64,000 bases of DNA. It comes from JAJPXC01 sp964628905 (GTDB lineage: Bacteria > Bacteroidota > Bacteroidia > Bacteroidales > Muribaculaceae). The DNA lies in NCBI GenBank assembly GCA_964628905.1, contig CAZVNS010000002.1:61002-125001 (forward strand). Reading direction: 5' to 3'. The position numbers and the translations under genes were made by a program. Under the pieces are notes generated by a model that was not told where the DNA came from, made no database searches, and saw nothing but the letters and a program-made list of their open reading frames with translations. Of this stretch, positions 43,167-51,902 are shown piece by piece. Each line of letters begins with the position of its first letter. Position 1 is the stretch's first letter.

Positions 43167-43781
43167 TTAGTCGAGGGTTTGTTGGAGGAGGGTTTCGATT
43201 TGGGGTAGGAGAGGTGAAAGGTCATCGTTGACTATCGTCTCAACCGATGGATGGTTGGCCGGCACCTCATGGCGCTGAGAGTCAATACGCGACTGCACAT
43301 GGGTGCGGCTCAGCGAGTTGCGATCCATCACACGGTTGATACGCACGTCCTCGGGGGCTGTAACCTCCCATATCCGGTCCACCATCTTGTCGAGTCCGCT
43401 CTGGTAGAGTATTGCCGTCTCCACCCATACGACCGGGGTGCCGGCGTGCTCGTCCACCCATCGATCGAGGTCTGCTAACACGTGTTGATGGGTTATCTTA
43501 TTGAGCTGCTGTAGTTTGTCGGGGTTATAGAATACTATCTCACCTAAGCGTGCACGAGAGATTGATCCATCGGGATTGATAGCTTGCGGACTGATGCTTT
43601 GGGCAATCTGCTGTGCGATCTCCGGATTGGAGTCCATGAGGGTACGGGCGCGGCTGTCGCAGTCGTACACGCAGTGCCCCATCGAGCGAAGCATTTCGGC
43701 GACAACCGATTTGCCGCTTCCGATGCCCCCGGTGATGGCAATGAGCAGGGGGCGGTCGTTATTGCAGGTCTTGGAGCACAT
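43167..43781 (-). CDS. coaE: Dephospho-CoA kinase
   Basis: CoaE makes the last step of coenzyme A synthesis. The 204-residue protein has a P-loop TGGIGSGKSVVAEML near residue 17, then YDCDSRAR and LVEVP-like region WVETAILYQSGLDKMVDRIWEV. The ATG at 43781 is chosen because it gives a 23-base overlap with ybbR, whereas the next ATG would overlap by 59 bases. Confidence 0.93.
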   Translation of the reverse strand: MCSKTCNNDRPLLIAITGGIGSGKSVVAEMLRSMGHCVYDCDSRARTLMDSNPEIAQQIAQSISPQAINPDGSISRARLGEIVFYNPDKLQQLNKITHQHVLADLDRWVDEHAGTPVVWVETAILYQSGLDKMVDRIWEVTAPEDVRINRVMDRNSLSRTHVQSRIDSQRHEVPANHPSVETIVNDDLSPLLPQIETLLQQTLD

Positions 43782-44772
43782 ATTCGATGGAGTCGAGGCG
43801 TATTTCGGGGTTGTCAACCCTGAAAATTTGTGGAGCGGTATAGTAATCAGGGAGTTGCGACAGTGCTAACGGTATTGTTGCGGTGTTGCCACTGGTGTCG
43901 CGCTTGCGGTAGTCGGCGGTCACTTTGATTGGATATTCCTCCTTGTCGCGAAGGCTTGCCGGCACTAAGTAGACCACAAGCACCTCGCTTGGAGACATCG
44001 TAACTTCCTGACCTTTAGGTGGATTATTGACAGTGACGGCCACTGTGCGTGTTTTGCGCTCAAGGCGCTCCACCGGTATCGTCACCCTCACCACTTCAGG
44101 CACGGCGCGCATCCCCGCAGGCACGTTGACTGTGGCTTCTACAACTATTGAGTCGGTGAGATTGGAGTATGACAGTACGCTGATGTCGAGCGACTTGAGC
44201 CTGCCGGAGATTGGCTCGGCGGAGTAGAGCATCACCGAGTCGGGTGTGCAGTATGGCTGGTGGGTCATCACATATCCCGGGGCAACGTTGGCGTCGATGT
44301 TGTCACCAATGTTGATCCTTACCTTAACGCCTGGATGTGTGGTGTACGACAAGCTGATTGAGTCGGGTTTTACGCTGATCACCTGCGAGTTGGTGCCGAA
44401 ATAGCGGTGAAGTATACCGCTAATTTGGGCGTGAGTCACTGTCAGACGATGGTCATCGGTGGCTATGAAATCGTTATAACTGATTTTGATTGAGGGGATT
44501 GTACCCCACTGGTATTTGGCCAACACGCTGCCCTTGTCGCGGATACTCACGTTGATTGATCGCGGAGGTGCCGAGAGCAGTTTCACCGAGTCGGGCACAT
44601 TAGTAATCTCCACTGGGATTGTGATGTCGCGTTGATAGTCGTCGTTGAGCGTAAGCACAAGCCAAAAGATGGCCGAGACGCATAGGAACACCAAGAAAAC
44701 GAGAAGGTTTTTCCCGTTTTCGGTGCTCATGCGTTTAATCAGCCAGTCTTTGATTTCTTTTAGCGACATCAT
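43759..44772 (-). CDS. YbbR-domain membrane-anchored protein
   Basis: The 337-residue protein has one membrane helix near residues 22-45 (NLLVFLVFLCVSAIFWLVLT) and a long periplasmic part with YbbR-like repeats (DYQRDITIPVEITNVPDSVKL, then SIRD, LSYTTHPGVKVRIN). In other bacteria YbbR proteins (CdaR) regulate the diadenylate cyclase CdaA; no cdaA is in the window. It lies between yajC and coaE on the same strand, a common Bacteroidetes order. Confidence 0.83.
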   Translation of the reverse strand: MMSLKEIKDWLIKRMSTENGKNLLVFLVFLCVSAIFWLVLTLNDDYQRDITIPVEITNVPDSVKLLSAPPRSINVSIRDKGSVLAKYQWGTIPSIKISYNDFIATDDHRLTVTHAQISGILHRYFGTNSQVISVKPDSISLSYTTHPGVKVRINIGDNIDANVAPGYVMTHQPYCTPDSVMLYSAEPISGRLKSLDISVLSYSNLTDSIVVEATVNVPAGMRAVPEVVRVTIPVERLERKTRTVAVTVNNPPKGQEVTMSPSEVLVVYLVPASLRDKEEYPIKVTADYRKRDTSGNTATIPLALSQLPDYYTAPQIFRVDNPEIRLDSIEYVLQDLQ

Positions 44773-44783
44773 CAGAGGCGGCG

Positions 44784-44843
44784 TCGATTTTTCTCGATTT
44801 AGGTCGGCTTCACTCGATTTGAGTCGGGCGAGGTCAATCTAAA
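44784..44843. repeat. 10-bp tandem array, TCGATTT type
   Basis: Six consecutive 10-base units, TCGATTTTTC, TCGATTTAGG, TCGGCTTCAC, TCGATTTGAG, TCGGGCGAGG and TCAATCTAAA, lie between the yajC stop and the ybbR start. The unit is like that of the array at 21998-22092 but more diverged. Confidence 0.75.
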
Positions 44844-44849
44844 TTGCGA

Positions 44850-45197
44850 TTAATGCTTGTCCTTCTGGACGTTGGTTGATGCCACGTCCGACTGGGCATC
44901 GGCTGCGCTGGGATAGACTGAGTTTTTGTCGATGCGCACCTTCACATTGTTGCCCATGTCGACCATGAATGAGTCGTCGCGGATGCCCACGATCTTGCCA
45001 TGGATACCACCGGCGGTGATGATGCGGTCGCCCTCCTTGATGCCTTCGCGGAATTGGCGTATCTTCTTCTGCTGTTTCTGCTGGGGACGGATCATCATGA
45101 AGTAGAAGATGGCGATCAGGGCCACGATCATAAGGATTGATGACAGGCCACCGCCTGCGGGAGCTGCGTCCTCGAGCATGATAAGGTTGTAAAGCAT
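44850..45197 (-). CDS. yajC: Preprotein translocase subunit YajC
   Basis: YajC is a small inner-membrane partner of SecDF. The 115-residue protein has one N-terminal membrane helix (SSILMIVALIAIFYFMMI), followed at once by RPQQKQQKKIRQF, then GDRIITAGGIHGKIVGIRDD, all typical of the family. It lies 41 bases after nusB and is followed by a decamer array and ybbR. Confidence 0.95.
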   Translation of the reverse strand: MLYNLIMLEDAAPAGGGLSSILMIVALIAIFYFMMIRPQQKQQKKIRQFREGIKEGDRIITAGGIHGKIVGIRDDSFMVDMGNNVKVRIDKNSVYPSAADAQSDVASTNVQKDKH

Positions 45198-45238
45198 AAT
45201 ATGGTTAAATTAGGGTTGGAAATTAGTTGATTAATGTA

Positions 45239-46678
45239 TTAACTCTTGTGGAGCTGTCCTTGTTCACGCAAGTAGTTGGAAATCGAGTAGAGCATGCCGT
45301 TGACAAACTGGCCGCTCTTGGGCGACGAGTACCCCTTGGCGATCTCGATGTACTCGTTGATGGTGACGGCCAGGGGTATCGAGGGGTAGTGGAGCATCTC
45401 GGAGATGGCGGTCATCAGCACCACTATGTCCATCAGCGCCAGGCGCTCGCTTTCCCACTGGTCGGTGTTGATGAAGCGGTCGATGTACTCGCGGTAGAGA
45501 TCGCGGTTGTTGACCACGTGCATGAACAGCTCCGGGCCGAAGCGGCGGTCCTCCTCATCCTTGAACATCGGCAGCAGACGCACATCCTCACCATCCTTGA
45601 CCGAGCCAAACTGCTTGATGGTCTTGAGCACGAAGGTGCCCATGATGCCAAGGTCGTCGTTCCAGAACACTGACTGGTTTTCGAGCGCTTCGGCCAGGGT
45701 GTCGCCGGGGAGTATAATCTGCTTCATCACCTGGCGCCAGAACTCACAGTCGGCCTCGCGGTCGGTGGATGGTGCCGCCATATATTGGGCGTAAAGCTCG
45801 CTCTCGCGGATCTGCTTGAGCAGGTCCTTGACTAAGTAGTAGTCTGACTCCCAATCAATCGGAGTGGACTTGAGATATGCCTCCATGTCGGCGTTGGCGG
45901 CGATAGCCTTTACGTAGGCGTTGTCGACAAATCGCATGTTGGGGTTGAGGTCTTGGGGGGTAGGGAGGAACTTATGCTTAGCTTCGTCGATGCTTATCTC
46001 CTCCTCGCGGGTGATTGCCACGGGGAGCATCAGCAGTCCGTGGTAGAGCTCGTATGCCTTGTCGAGCGATGTCTCGAGCGATGTGCGGGCGTTGATCAGC
46101 GAGGCGCGGGTGTCGTTGTAGCTGGCCACGGTGCCCTCCACCCATTGCAGGGCGCGGTTGAGGGCCGAGGTGGTGAAGTCTGGGTCGCGTTTGAGGGCTT
46201 CGAGCAGCAGCGGCTCCTTGGCTATGACGGTGCGCAGCAGCACATTCCACAGGCTTACCTCGTCGTCGAGTCCGGGTTTGCGCTTGCGGCGATACTCCTG
46301 GAAGATCTGTGAGCTGACGATGTCCTGGCGCAGTCGTAGCACCACCGGGTCGAGGCGGTCGATGGTGGCTGTGCCGCGCATTATCACGTCGTGAATCTCG
46401 TTGTCGCCGGCGAGGGCTGCGGCCAGCTTGCTGGTCGACAGTGGGTTGCGTTCGCGAAGAGTGTATAGGGGATGCTGTTGGGGAGTGGCGCCTGCCTTCA
46501 CGTTGTAGCCTCCGAGCTCGGCTATGAGCAGCAGCAGGTCGATGTAGAGTTGGTAGGCGTAACGGCGTTCGCGCGAGGTAGTCTCGGGTGCAGGTTCAAG
46601 TTTAAATTCACTGCGGGTCAACAGATAAGAGTAAAGCATCTGGACCACCTTGATTCTAATAAGTACGCGATTAATCAT
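45239..46678 (-). CDS. nusB: NusB-family transcription antitermination protein with internal duplication
   Basis: NusB binds boxA RNA with NusE/S10 in rRNA antitermination. The 479-residue protein begins MINRVLIRIKVVQMLYSY and ends with the normal NusB C-terminal half (DIVVLMTAISEMLHYPSIPLAVTINEYIEIAKGYSSPKSG). That is much longer than the usual 310 or so residues I recall for Bacteroides and the 139 in E. coli. The excess appears to be a duplicated segment: residues about 34-162 resemble 203-332, with matched landmarks AYQLYIDLLLL and AYELYHGLLML, QEY and QY, and LLLEAL and TLAEAL at an offset of 167-170. Confidence 0.88.
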   Translation of the reverse strand: MINRVLIRIKVVQMLYSYLLTRSEFKLEPAPETTSRERRYAYQLYIDLLLLIAELGGYNVKAGATPQQHPLYTLRERNPLSTSKLAAALAGDNEIHDVIMRGTATIDRLDPVVLRLRQDIVSSQIFQEYRRKRKPGLDDEVSLWNVLLRTVIAKEPLLLEALKRDPDFTTSALNRALQWVEGTVASYNDTRASLINARTSLETSLDKAYELYHGLLMLPVAITREEEISIDEAKHKFLPTPQDLNPNMRFVDNAYVKAIAANADMEAYLKSTPIDWESDYYLVKDLLKQIRESELYAQYMAAPSTDREADCEFWRQVMKQIILPGDTLAEALENQSVFWNDDLGIMGTFVLKTIKQFGSVKDGEDVRLLPMFKDEEDRRFGPELFMHVVNNRDLYREYIDRFINTDQWESERLALMDIVVLMTAISEMLHYPSIPLAVTINEYIEIAKGYSSPKSGQFVNGMLYSISNYLREQGQLHKS

Positions 46679-46726
46679 GTCTCTACAAAATTTTGCCGCA
46701 AAATTAAGGATATTTTACGATATATC

Positions 46727-47812
46727 CTAACCGTTTTCGCTCTTGGACTCGCTTGTGGTGTCGGGGGCTGCCTCATCGGTGTCGGCCACGGGGGGCATGT
46801 GGTTGAAGCCCTGGGCGCGGAGGGTGATTTCGGCGCCGTCGCGGGTGACAAGGGCGCAGCCAAGATCCTCCTTGGTGATATGCCCGATCACGCGTACTCC
46901 AGGCAGCTTCGACAGCCGGTCGTGGTCGACTAAGGGCACGGTGAACAGCAGCTCATAGTCCTCACCTCCGTTGAGAGCGGCGGTGACGAGGTTCATGTTG
47001 AGTTCTTCGGCCATGATGGCTGTCTGGTAGTCGATGGGTATGCGGTCCTCGTACACTCGGCAACCGGTGTGGCTGGCCTTGCAGATGTGGAGCAGTTCTG
47101 ACGACAGGCCGTCGCTGACATCCATCATCGCCGTGGGGCGTATGCCGGACTCATGCAGTTCGCGGATGATGTCGCGGCGCGCCTCGGGCTTGAGCTGACG
47201 CTCAATCAGATACTCCTTGCCGGCGAAGTCGGGCTGGAAATCCTTCATCCCGGCAGATGCTACCTTCTCGCGCTCAAGGAGTTGCAGGCCCATATATGCG
47301 GCGCCCAAGTCGCCGCTGACGCATATCAGGTTGGTGTCCTTGGCGCCGTCGCGGTACACTACCTCGTCGGCCGGGGCGTCGCCCACACATGTGGCCGAAA
47401 TCACCAGTCCGGAGTGGGAGCCGGTGGTGTCGCCCCCCACCAGGTCGACGCCGTAGATATGGCAGGCCAGGCGCAGGCCGGCGTACAGCTCCTCAATGTG
47501 CTCCACGGTGAAGCGGGCTGAGATGCCGAGCGACACCACCAATTGGCGGGGTGTGCCGTTCATGGCATAGATGTCGCTGAAGTTGACCACAGCGGCCTTG
47601 TAGCCCAAGTGCTTGAGTGGCACATAGGTGAGGTCGAAGTGTACCCCTTCGAGCAGCATATCGGTGGTGACGAGCACATCGGTGTCGCGGTAGCGCATCA
47701 CGGCGGCATCGTCGCCCACGCCGCGGCGTGTTGACTCGTTCTGGTGTTCAATACCTTGGGTGAGGCGGTCGATCAGGCCGAATTCGCCCAGTTGTGATAT
47801 TTCGGTTGACAT
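46727..47812 (-). CDS. thiL: Thiamine-monophosphate kinase
   Basis: ThiL phosphorylates TMP to the active cofactor TPP. The 361-residue protein has GVGDDAAVMRY near residue 31, LVTTDMLLEGVHF, VNFSDIYAMNG, GGDTTGSHSGLVISAT, MMDVSDGLSSELL and NGGEDYELLFTV, all matching the AIR-synthase fold. A C-terminal tail of about 30 polar residues after residue 330 is not part of the fold. It lies 71 bases after the punA stop with a hairpin between. Confidence 0.95.
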   Translation of the reverse strand: MSTEISQLGEFGLIDRLTQGIEHQNESTRRGVGDDAAVMRYRDTDVLVTTDMLLEGVHFDLTYVPLKHLGYKAAVVNFSDIYAMNGTPRQLVVSLGISARFTVEHIEELYAGLRLACHIYGVDLVGGDTTGSHSGLVISATCVGDAPADEVVYRDGAKDTNLICVSGDLGAAYMGLQLLEREKVASAGMKDFQPDFAGKEYLIERQLKPEARRDIIRELHESGIRPTAMMDVSDGLSSELLHICKASHTGCRVYEDRIPIDYQTAIMAEELNMNLVTAALNGGEDYELLFTVPLVDHDRLSKLPGVRVIGHITKEDLGCALVTRDGAEITLRAQGFNHMPPVADTDEAAPDTTSESKSENG

Positions 47813-47836
47813 AGTGTGTATGCTTATATAATAATG

Positions 47837-47865
47837 TATAGGGACGCAGCGGGTGCGTCCCTATA
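47837..47865. terminator. Perfect hairpin between punA and thiL
   Basis: TATAGGGACGCA (47837-47848) pairs perfectly with its complement at 47854-47865, with a 5-base loop. The core resembles the REP-like repeat. The minus-strand tail (CATTATTATATAAG) is AT-rich but has no long T-run, so attenuation of thiL expression is only suggested. Confidence 0.6.
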
Positions 47866-47883
47866 TTGTCGTGAAATCTTGGA

Positions 47884-48696
47884 TCAGGCTTTGGCCACGA
47901 GCTCCTTCATGATCTCCATCATGCGGGGCTGGGCTGCTTCGGCGGCGCGCTGCACCTCCTCATGTGTGGGCACTTCGGTGATATCCTTGCCTCCGAGGTC
48001 GGTGATTACTGATACGCCGAACACTTCCATGTCGCCATGGCGTGCCACAATCACCTCGGGCACTGTCGACATACCCACGGCGTCTCCACCGATGATGCGG
48101 AAGTACTCATACTCAGCGGGAGTCTCGAATGTGGGGCCGGGTGTGCCTACGTATACACCGTGCATCAAGCGGATACCGCGGTCGGCGGCGATGCCGTCGG
48201 CCAGGCGGATCAGGCGGTGCGAGTAGGGCTCGGTCATGGCGGGGAAGCGCGGGCCGAGCTCGTTGTAGTTCTTGCCGCGAAGTGGGTTCTCGGGGAAGAG
48301 GTTGATGTGGTCGGTGATCACCATGATGTCGCCAACGCGGAATTCGGGGTTCATGCCGCCGGCGGCGTTGCTTACGAACAGAGTCTTCACGCCCAATGCC
48401 TTCATCACGCGCACGGGGAAAGTGACTTGCTTCATGTCGTAACCTTCGTAGTAGTGGAAGCGTCCCTGCATGGCCATCACGGGCTTGTCGCCGAGGCGGC
48501 CGAAGATGAGGTTGCCACTGTGCCCCTCAACGGTCGATACCGGGAAGTTGGGTATCTCCTTGTAGGGTATATACTTTTTGTCGTCGATGTGGTCAACGAG
48601 GGCGCCGAGTCCGGTGCCGAGGATTATTGCGGTTTCGGGGATGGTGCCGACTTTCGAGCGGATGTAGTCGGCAGTTTGGCGGATTTTTTCTAACAT
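47884..48696 (-). CDS. punA: Purine-nucleoside phosphorylase (family PNP I)
   Basis: The 270-residue protein cleaves purine nucleosides with phosphate. It has the phosphate-binding ILGTGLGALVDHI near residue 24, the YKEIPNFPVSTVEGHSGN stretch, MQGRFHYYEGY near residue 78, NAAGGMNPEF and the purine-site YVGTPGPTFETPAEY and MSTVPEVIVARH. The start at 48696 leaves a 56-base gap after lpxK. It belongs to the sppA-lpxK-punA-thiL run. Confidence 0.96.
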   Translation of the reverse strand: MLEKIRQTADYIRSKVGTIPETAIILGTGLGALVDHIDDKKYIPYKEIPNFPVSTVEGHSGNLIFGRLGDKPVMAMQGRFHYYEGYDMKQVTFPVRVMKALGVKTLFVSNAAGGMNPEFRVGDIMVITDHINLFPENPLRGKNYNELGPRFPAMTEPYSHRLIRLADGIAADRGIRLMHGVYVGTPGPTFETPAEYEYFRIIGGDAVGMSTVPEVIVARHGDMEVFGVSVITDLGGKDITEVPTHEEVQRAAEAAQPRMMEIMKELVAKA

Positions 48697-48752
48697 ACTT
48701 GTATTTGGTTTTAGATGTGGTCTAAATATAACGCACGAGGTGGCGCCCGGGT

Positions 48753-49841
48753 TTACACCTTGGCGGCTTTGATGAGCTTGACCAGGTCGTCGGCGAATGT
48801 CGACGAGGTGGTTTTGTCGAAGGCCACCATCACCGGCAGATAGAATATGTAGGGCTTCAGGGCGTGCGGGAAGTAGGGGTTGTTGGAGAGCCTGACGGCA
48901 TCCTTCTCGGTGGTGATGATGAATTTGTTGCGCCCCGACAACTCGTTGAAGCGCTTGGCGATGTCTTCGATGTCGTGGCGCGAGAAGTTGTGGTGGTCGG
49001 GGAAAATCAGGTTCTTGACGGCGGCTTTGCCCGACCGCAGGTGCTTGAAGAATGGCTTTGGGTTGCCGATGCCGCACAGGGCCAGGATGCTGTCGTCCTC
49101 CGAGAGCATGTCGATATATGGTGTGTAGGTCGACTGATCGGGGAAGAGTGGCACGAGTCCGCCGTAGTTATAGCGCGAGAAGTATAGGCTCTGGCAGGGG
49201 AACAGCCCGAGGTTCTTTGTGAATATGCGGTATTCGATGGGCTTTACCTGCTCGGGGCATTTGGTCACAACCACCATGTCGGCTCGGTCGATGGCCTTGG
49301 TCGACTCGCGGAGGCGTCCCAAGGGGAGCATCTTATCGAAGAAGAAGGGACGTGAGAATTCGGTGAGCACTACCGACACCGTGGGCTTGACGTAGCGGTG
49401 CTGGAATGCGTCATCGAGCACAATGAGGTTGATCGTGGGGTCGATTTTGAGCAATTCGTCGATGGCTTGGCAGCGGTCCTCGCACACGGCGATGCGCACC
49501 AGGTCGCCGAATTTCTGGTACATCTGATATGGCTCGTCGCCGATGTCGAGAGGGGTGGAACGCTTCGAGGCGAGCACGAAGCCGTGGGTGCGTCGCTTGT
49601 AGCCGCGGCTCACCACGCCGATGCGGTAGCGGTAGCGCAGGGCGTCGATGATGTATTCGGTGTGAGGGGTCTTTCCGGTGCCTCCGGCGGCGATGTTGCC
49701 CACCACTACCACGGGGATGTCGAATTCGCGCTGGCGCAGCACGCCGCACTTGAACATCAGGTTGCGCATGGCCACGCCGGCGCCATAGACCTTGCTCAGC
49801 GGCAGCAACACTATATTTTCATAAAGTTTTCTTCCGGTCAT
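48753..49841 (-). CDS. lpxK: Tetraacyldisaccharide 4'-kinase
   Basis: LpxK phosphorylates the lipid A precursor at the 4' position on the inner-membrane face. The 362-residue protein has the P-loop NIAAGGTGKTPHTEY near residue 49, GVVSRGYKR, DEPYQMYQKFGD and LIVLDDAFQHRYVKP, all LpxK features. It lies 31 bases after sppA. Bacteroides lipid A often lacks the 4'-phosphate because of a later phosphatase, so the step is transient there. Confidence 0.95.
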   Translation of the reverse strand: MTGRKLYENIVLLPLSKVYGAGVAMRNLMFKCGVLRQREFDIPVVVVGNIAAGGTGKTPHTEYIIDALRYRYRIGVVSRGYKRRTHGFVLASKRSTPLDIGDEPYQMYQKFGDLVRIAVCEDRCQAIDELLKIDPTINLIVLDDAFQHRYVKPTVSVVLTEFSRPFFFDKMLPLGRLRESTKAIDRADMVVVTKCPEQVKPIEYRIFTKNLGLFPCQSLYFSRYNYGGLVPLFPDQSTYTPYIDMLSEDDSILALCGIGNPKPFFKHLRSGKAAVKNLIFPDHHNFSRHDIEDIAKRFNELSGRNKFIITTEKDAVRLSNNPYFPHALKPYIFYLPVMVAFDKTTSSTFADDLVKLIKAAKV

Positions 49842-49872
49842 TGTGGTGTTGGTGTGCGGGGTTAAGGGGTCG

Positions 49873-51645
49873 CTAACGCAGTATCACTTGCTCCATGCGG
49901 CATTGCACCGGCTCGAGGTTGGTGATGCGATCCACGGCGTGATATAGTGGCGCGGCCTCGCCAAGGTGCTCGTCGAGGGCGCGTGCCTGTGCAGCTGACT
50001 GCATCGAGAGCACTGACTGTATCAGGGTGTATTCGTCGGCGGGGTATTCGACCACGGCGCAGCCGCGGAGCTGCTGAGTGGTCTTCATGTCGTTGATGGC
50101 GTTGTAGAGTGTGCCCATCTCATCTACCAGACCGTTCTCAAGGGCTTGCTGTCCCGACCAAACGCGGCCCTGGGCTATGGCGTTGATTTCGTCCACTGTC
50201 TTGCCTCGGCCGGCGGCCACACGGCTCAGGAATGTGTCGTATCCCTCGTTGATGCGGCGCTGCATGGCGCGGCTCTGTGCCGGGGTGTAGGGTTCGAAGA
50301 TGCTCATGGGCGCACCGTTGGTCGACACGGTCGACGTGGTGATGCCGAGTTTGTCGTTGAGCAGCTCCTTGGCGCACGGCACCATGCCGAATATGCCTAT
50401 TGAACCGGTGAGGGTCTGAGGCTGGGCGTAGATTTTGTCAGCTCCGCACGATATGTAGTAGCCGCCGGAGGCTGCCACGTCGCCCATCGACACGTAGAAG
50501 GGGCGGCCGGTGGCCTTGAAGCGCTCGAGGGCTTCCCATATCTGCTCTGAGGCGAAGGCACTGCCGCCGCCGGAGTTGACGCGGAGCACGAGTCCCTTGA
50601 TCGACTCATCGTCGATGATTTCGTTGATCTGCGCTATCATCTTGGCGCCCACGATGCCTGAGCCGGTGTGGTCGGTGATGTCGCCCACGGCGTAGAGCAC
50701 CGCTATCTTGTCGTCGCTGGTGCTTGAGGGGAGGGCGTCCTTGTCGATGCCCTTGAGGGTGCAGTATTGCTGCGCGTTGACGTAGTTGACGTCGTCAGGA
50801 TCGTCGTCGCCGGTGAGCTGGGCTATCAGGCTGTCCATCTCATGCTCGTAGACGGCTGCGTCGACTACATGGTTGGCGATGAGGCTGTCAACGCTCCATG
50901 TGGTGCAAATGCTGTCGGCCCACATCTGCACCTCGGCGTCGGTGACGCCGCGGGCTTGGCTTATCTGGGCTGTGAGCGAGGCCCAGATGGCGTTGAGGTA
51001 GCTCTGCTGCTGCTCGCGGCTGGCTTCGCTCATGCCTGTGAGGATGAAGGGCTCGACGGCGCTCTTGTAGGTGCCTACCTTAAACACCTGTATCTCCACG
51101 CCCACCTTGTCGAGCAGCTCCTTGAAGAAAGGGGTGGTGGCTGAGAGCCCGGCCACGTTGACGATGCCCTGGGGGTTGACGTAGATCTTGTCGGCGGCGG
51201 TGGCCACGATGTAGTCGCCCTGCTCGTAGTAGTCGCCGTAGGCTTGCACAAACTTGTTGGCGCTGCGGAAGCGGTTGAGGGCTTCGACGATGGCCATGCG
51301 CGAGGCGATGCCGGCCGACGAGCCTCCCACCTTGAGGTATATGCCGTCGACCTGGGGGTCGTCGGCCGCGGCGTCGATGGCGGCCACGATCTGGTTGAGG
51401 CCTTGTGTCAACTCAACGTCGCCATCGGCCAGCAGGTCGGAGAATGTGGGCTTGCCGGGGCGCTCGTCAATCGAGCCTGACAGGTCGACCACAAGCACTG
51501 TGTGGTCGGTGAGTCGTGCCTCAGTGTCGCCATATTTAGCCAACAAAGCGGCGATGAATACCAGGAAAAGCACCACTGCTAACAGCGCCGACAGCCAAAT
51601 GGCGGCCATGCTGCCGGCGAAAGATATGAAGAAACGTTTGAGCAT
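49873..51645 (-). CDS. sppA: Signal peptide peptidase SppA, long (67K) form
   Basis: SppA degrades cleaved signal peptides in the inner membrane. The 590-residue protein has an N-terminal membrane helix (about 8-32) and two ClpP-like domains. The nucleophile region LRVNSGGGSAFASEQIWE and the second domain's VAASGGYYISCGADKIYAQP are visible. The ATG at 51645 starts MLKRFFISFAG, just before the helix, which favours it over an upstream ATG. It leads the sppA-lpxK-punA-thiL run. Confidence 0.93.
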   Translation of the reverse strand: MLKRFFISFAGSMAAIWLSALLAVVLFLVFIAALLAKYGDTEARLTDHTVLVVDLSGSIDERPGKPTFSDLLADGDVELTQGLNQIVAAIDAAADDPQVDGIYLKVGGSSAGIASRMAIVEALNRFRSANKFVQAYGDYYEQGDYIVATAADKIYVNPQGIVNVAGLSATTPFFKELLDKVGVEIQVFKVGTYKSAVEPFILTGMSEASREQQQSYLNAIWASLTAQISQARGVTDAEVQMWADSICTTWSVDSLIANHVVDAAVYEHEMDSLIAQLTGDDDPDDVNYVNAQQYCTLKGIDKDALPSSTSDDKIAVLYAVGDITDHTGSGIVGAKMIAQINEIIDDESIKGLVLRVNSGGGSAFASEQIWEALERFKATGRPFYVSMGDVAASGGYYISCGADKIYAQPQTLTGSIGIFGMVPCAKELLNDKLGITTSTVSTNGAPMSIFEPYTPAQSRAMQRRINEGYDTFLSRVAAGRGKTVDEINAIAQGRVWSGQQALENGLVDEMGTLYNAINDMKTTQQLRGCAVVEYPADEYTLIQSVLSMQSAAQARALDEHLGEAAPLYHAVDRITNLEPVQCRMEQVILR

Positions 51646-51834
51646 AACGGTTTGCGGTTGTTTGTAAATATAGCTGTTTGTCAACATATTGCATATGAGC
51701 TGACGGCTCGTGTCGGCTACTTCTGCTCGACGTTACAAAGTTAATAAATAGCTTATTAACGACAAACAATTTTTTTAACAAATTTCACATAAGGAAAGTT
51801 TATACCAATGTCCGCGGTGTTTGTCGGTAAAAAT

Positions 51835-51877
51835 GACCGGGGAACCGCCGGGGCATGGCCTTGGCGGTTCCCCGGTC
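51835..51877 (-). terminator. Intrinsic terminator after the vWA gene
   Basis: A perfect 15-bp stem (51835-51849 with 51863-51877, GACCGGGGAACCGCC on one arm) has a 13-base loop and is followed on the minus strand by ATTTTTACC. It lies 25 bases past the vWA stop and closes the NUDIX-vWA transcript. Confidence 0.88.
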
Positions 51878-51902
51878 GGGGGGGAGAGGGGAGAATGAGC
51901 GG

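Noticed and set aside
47884..49077. A longer purine-nucleoside phosphorylase beginning at 49077
   Set aside because: The extra 127 residues are antisense-like, arginine-rich and lie inside lpxK; the ATG at 48696 gives the normal length.
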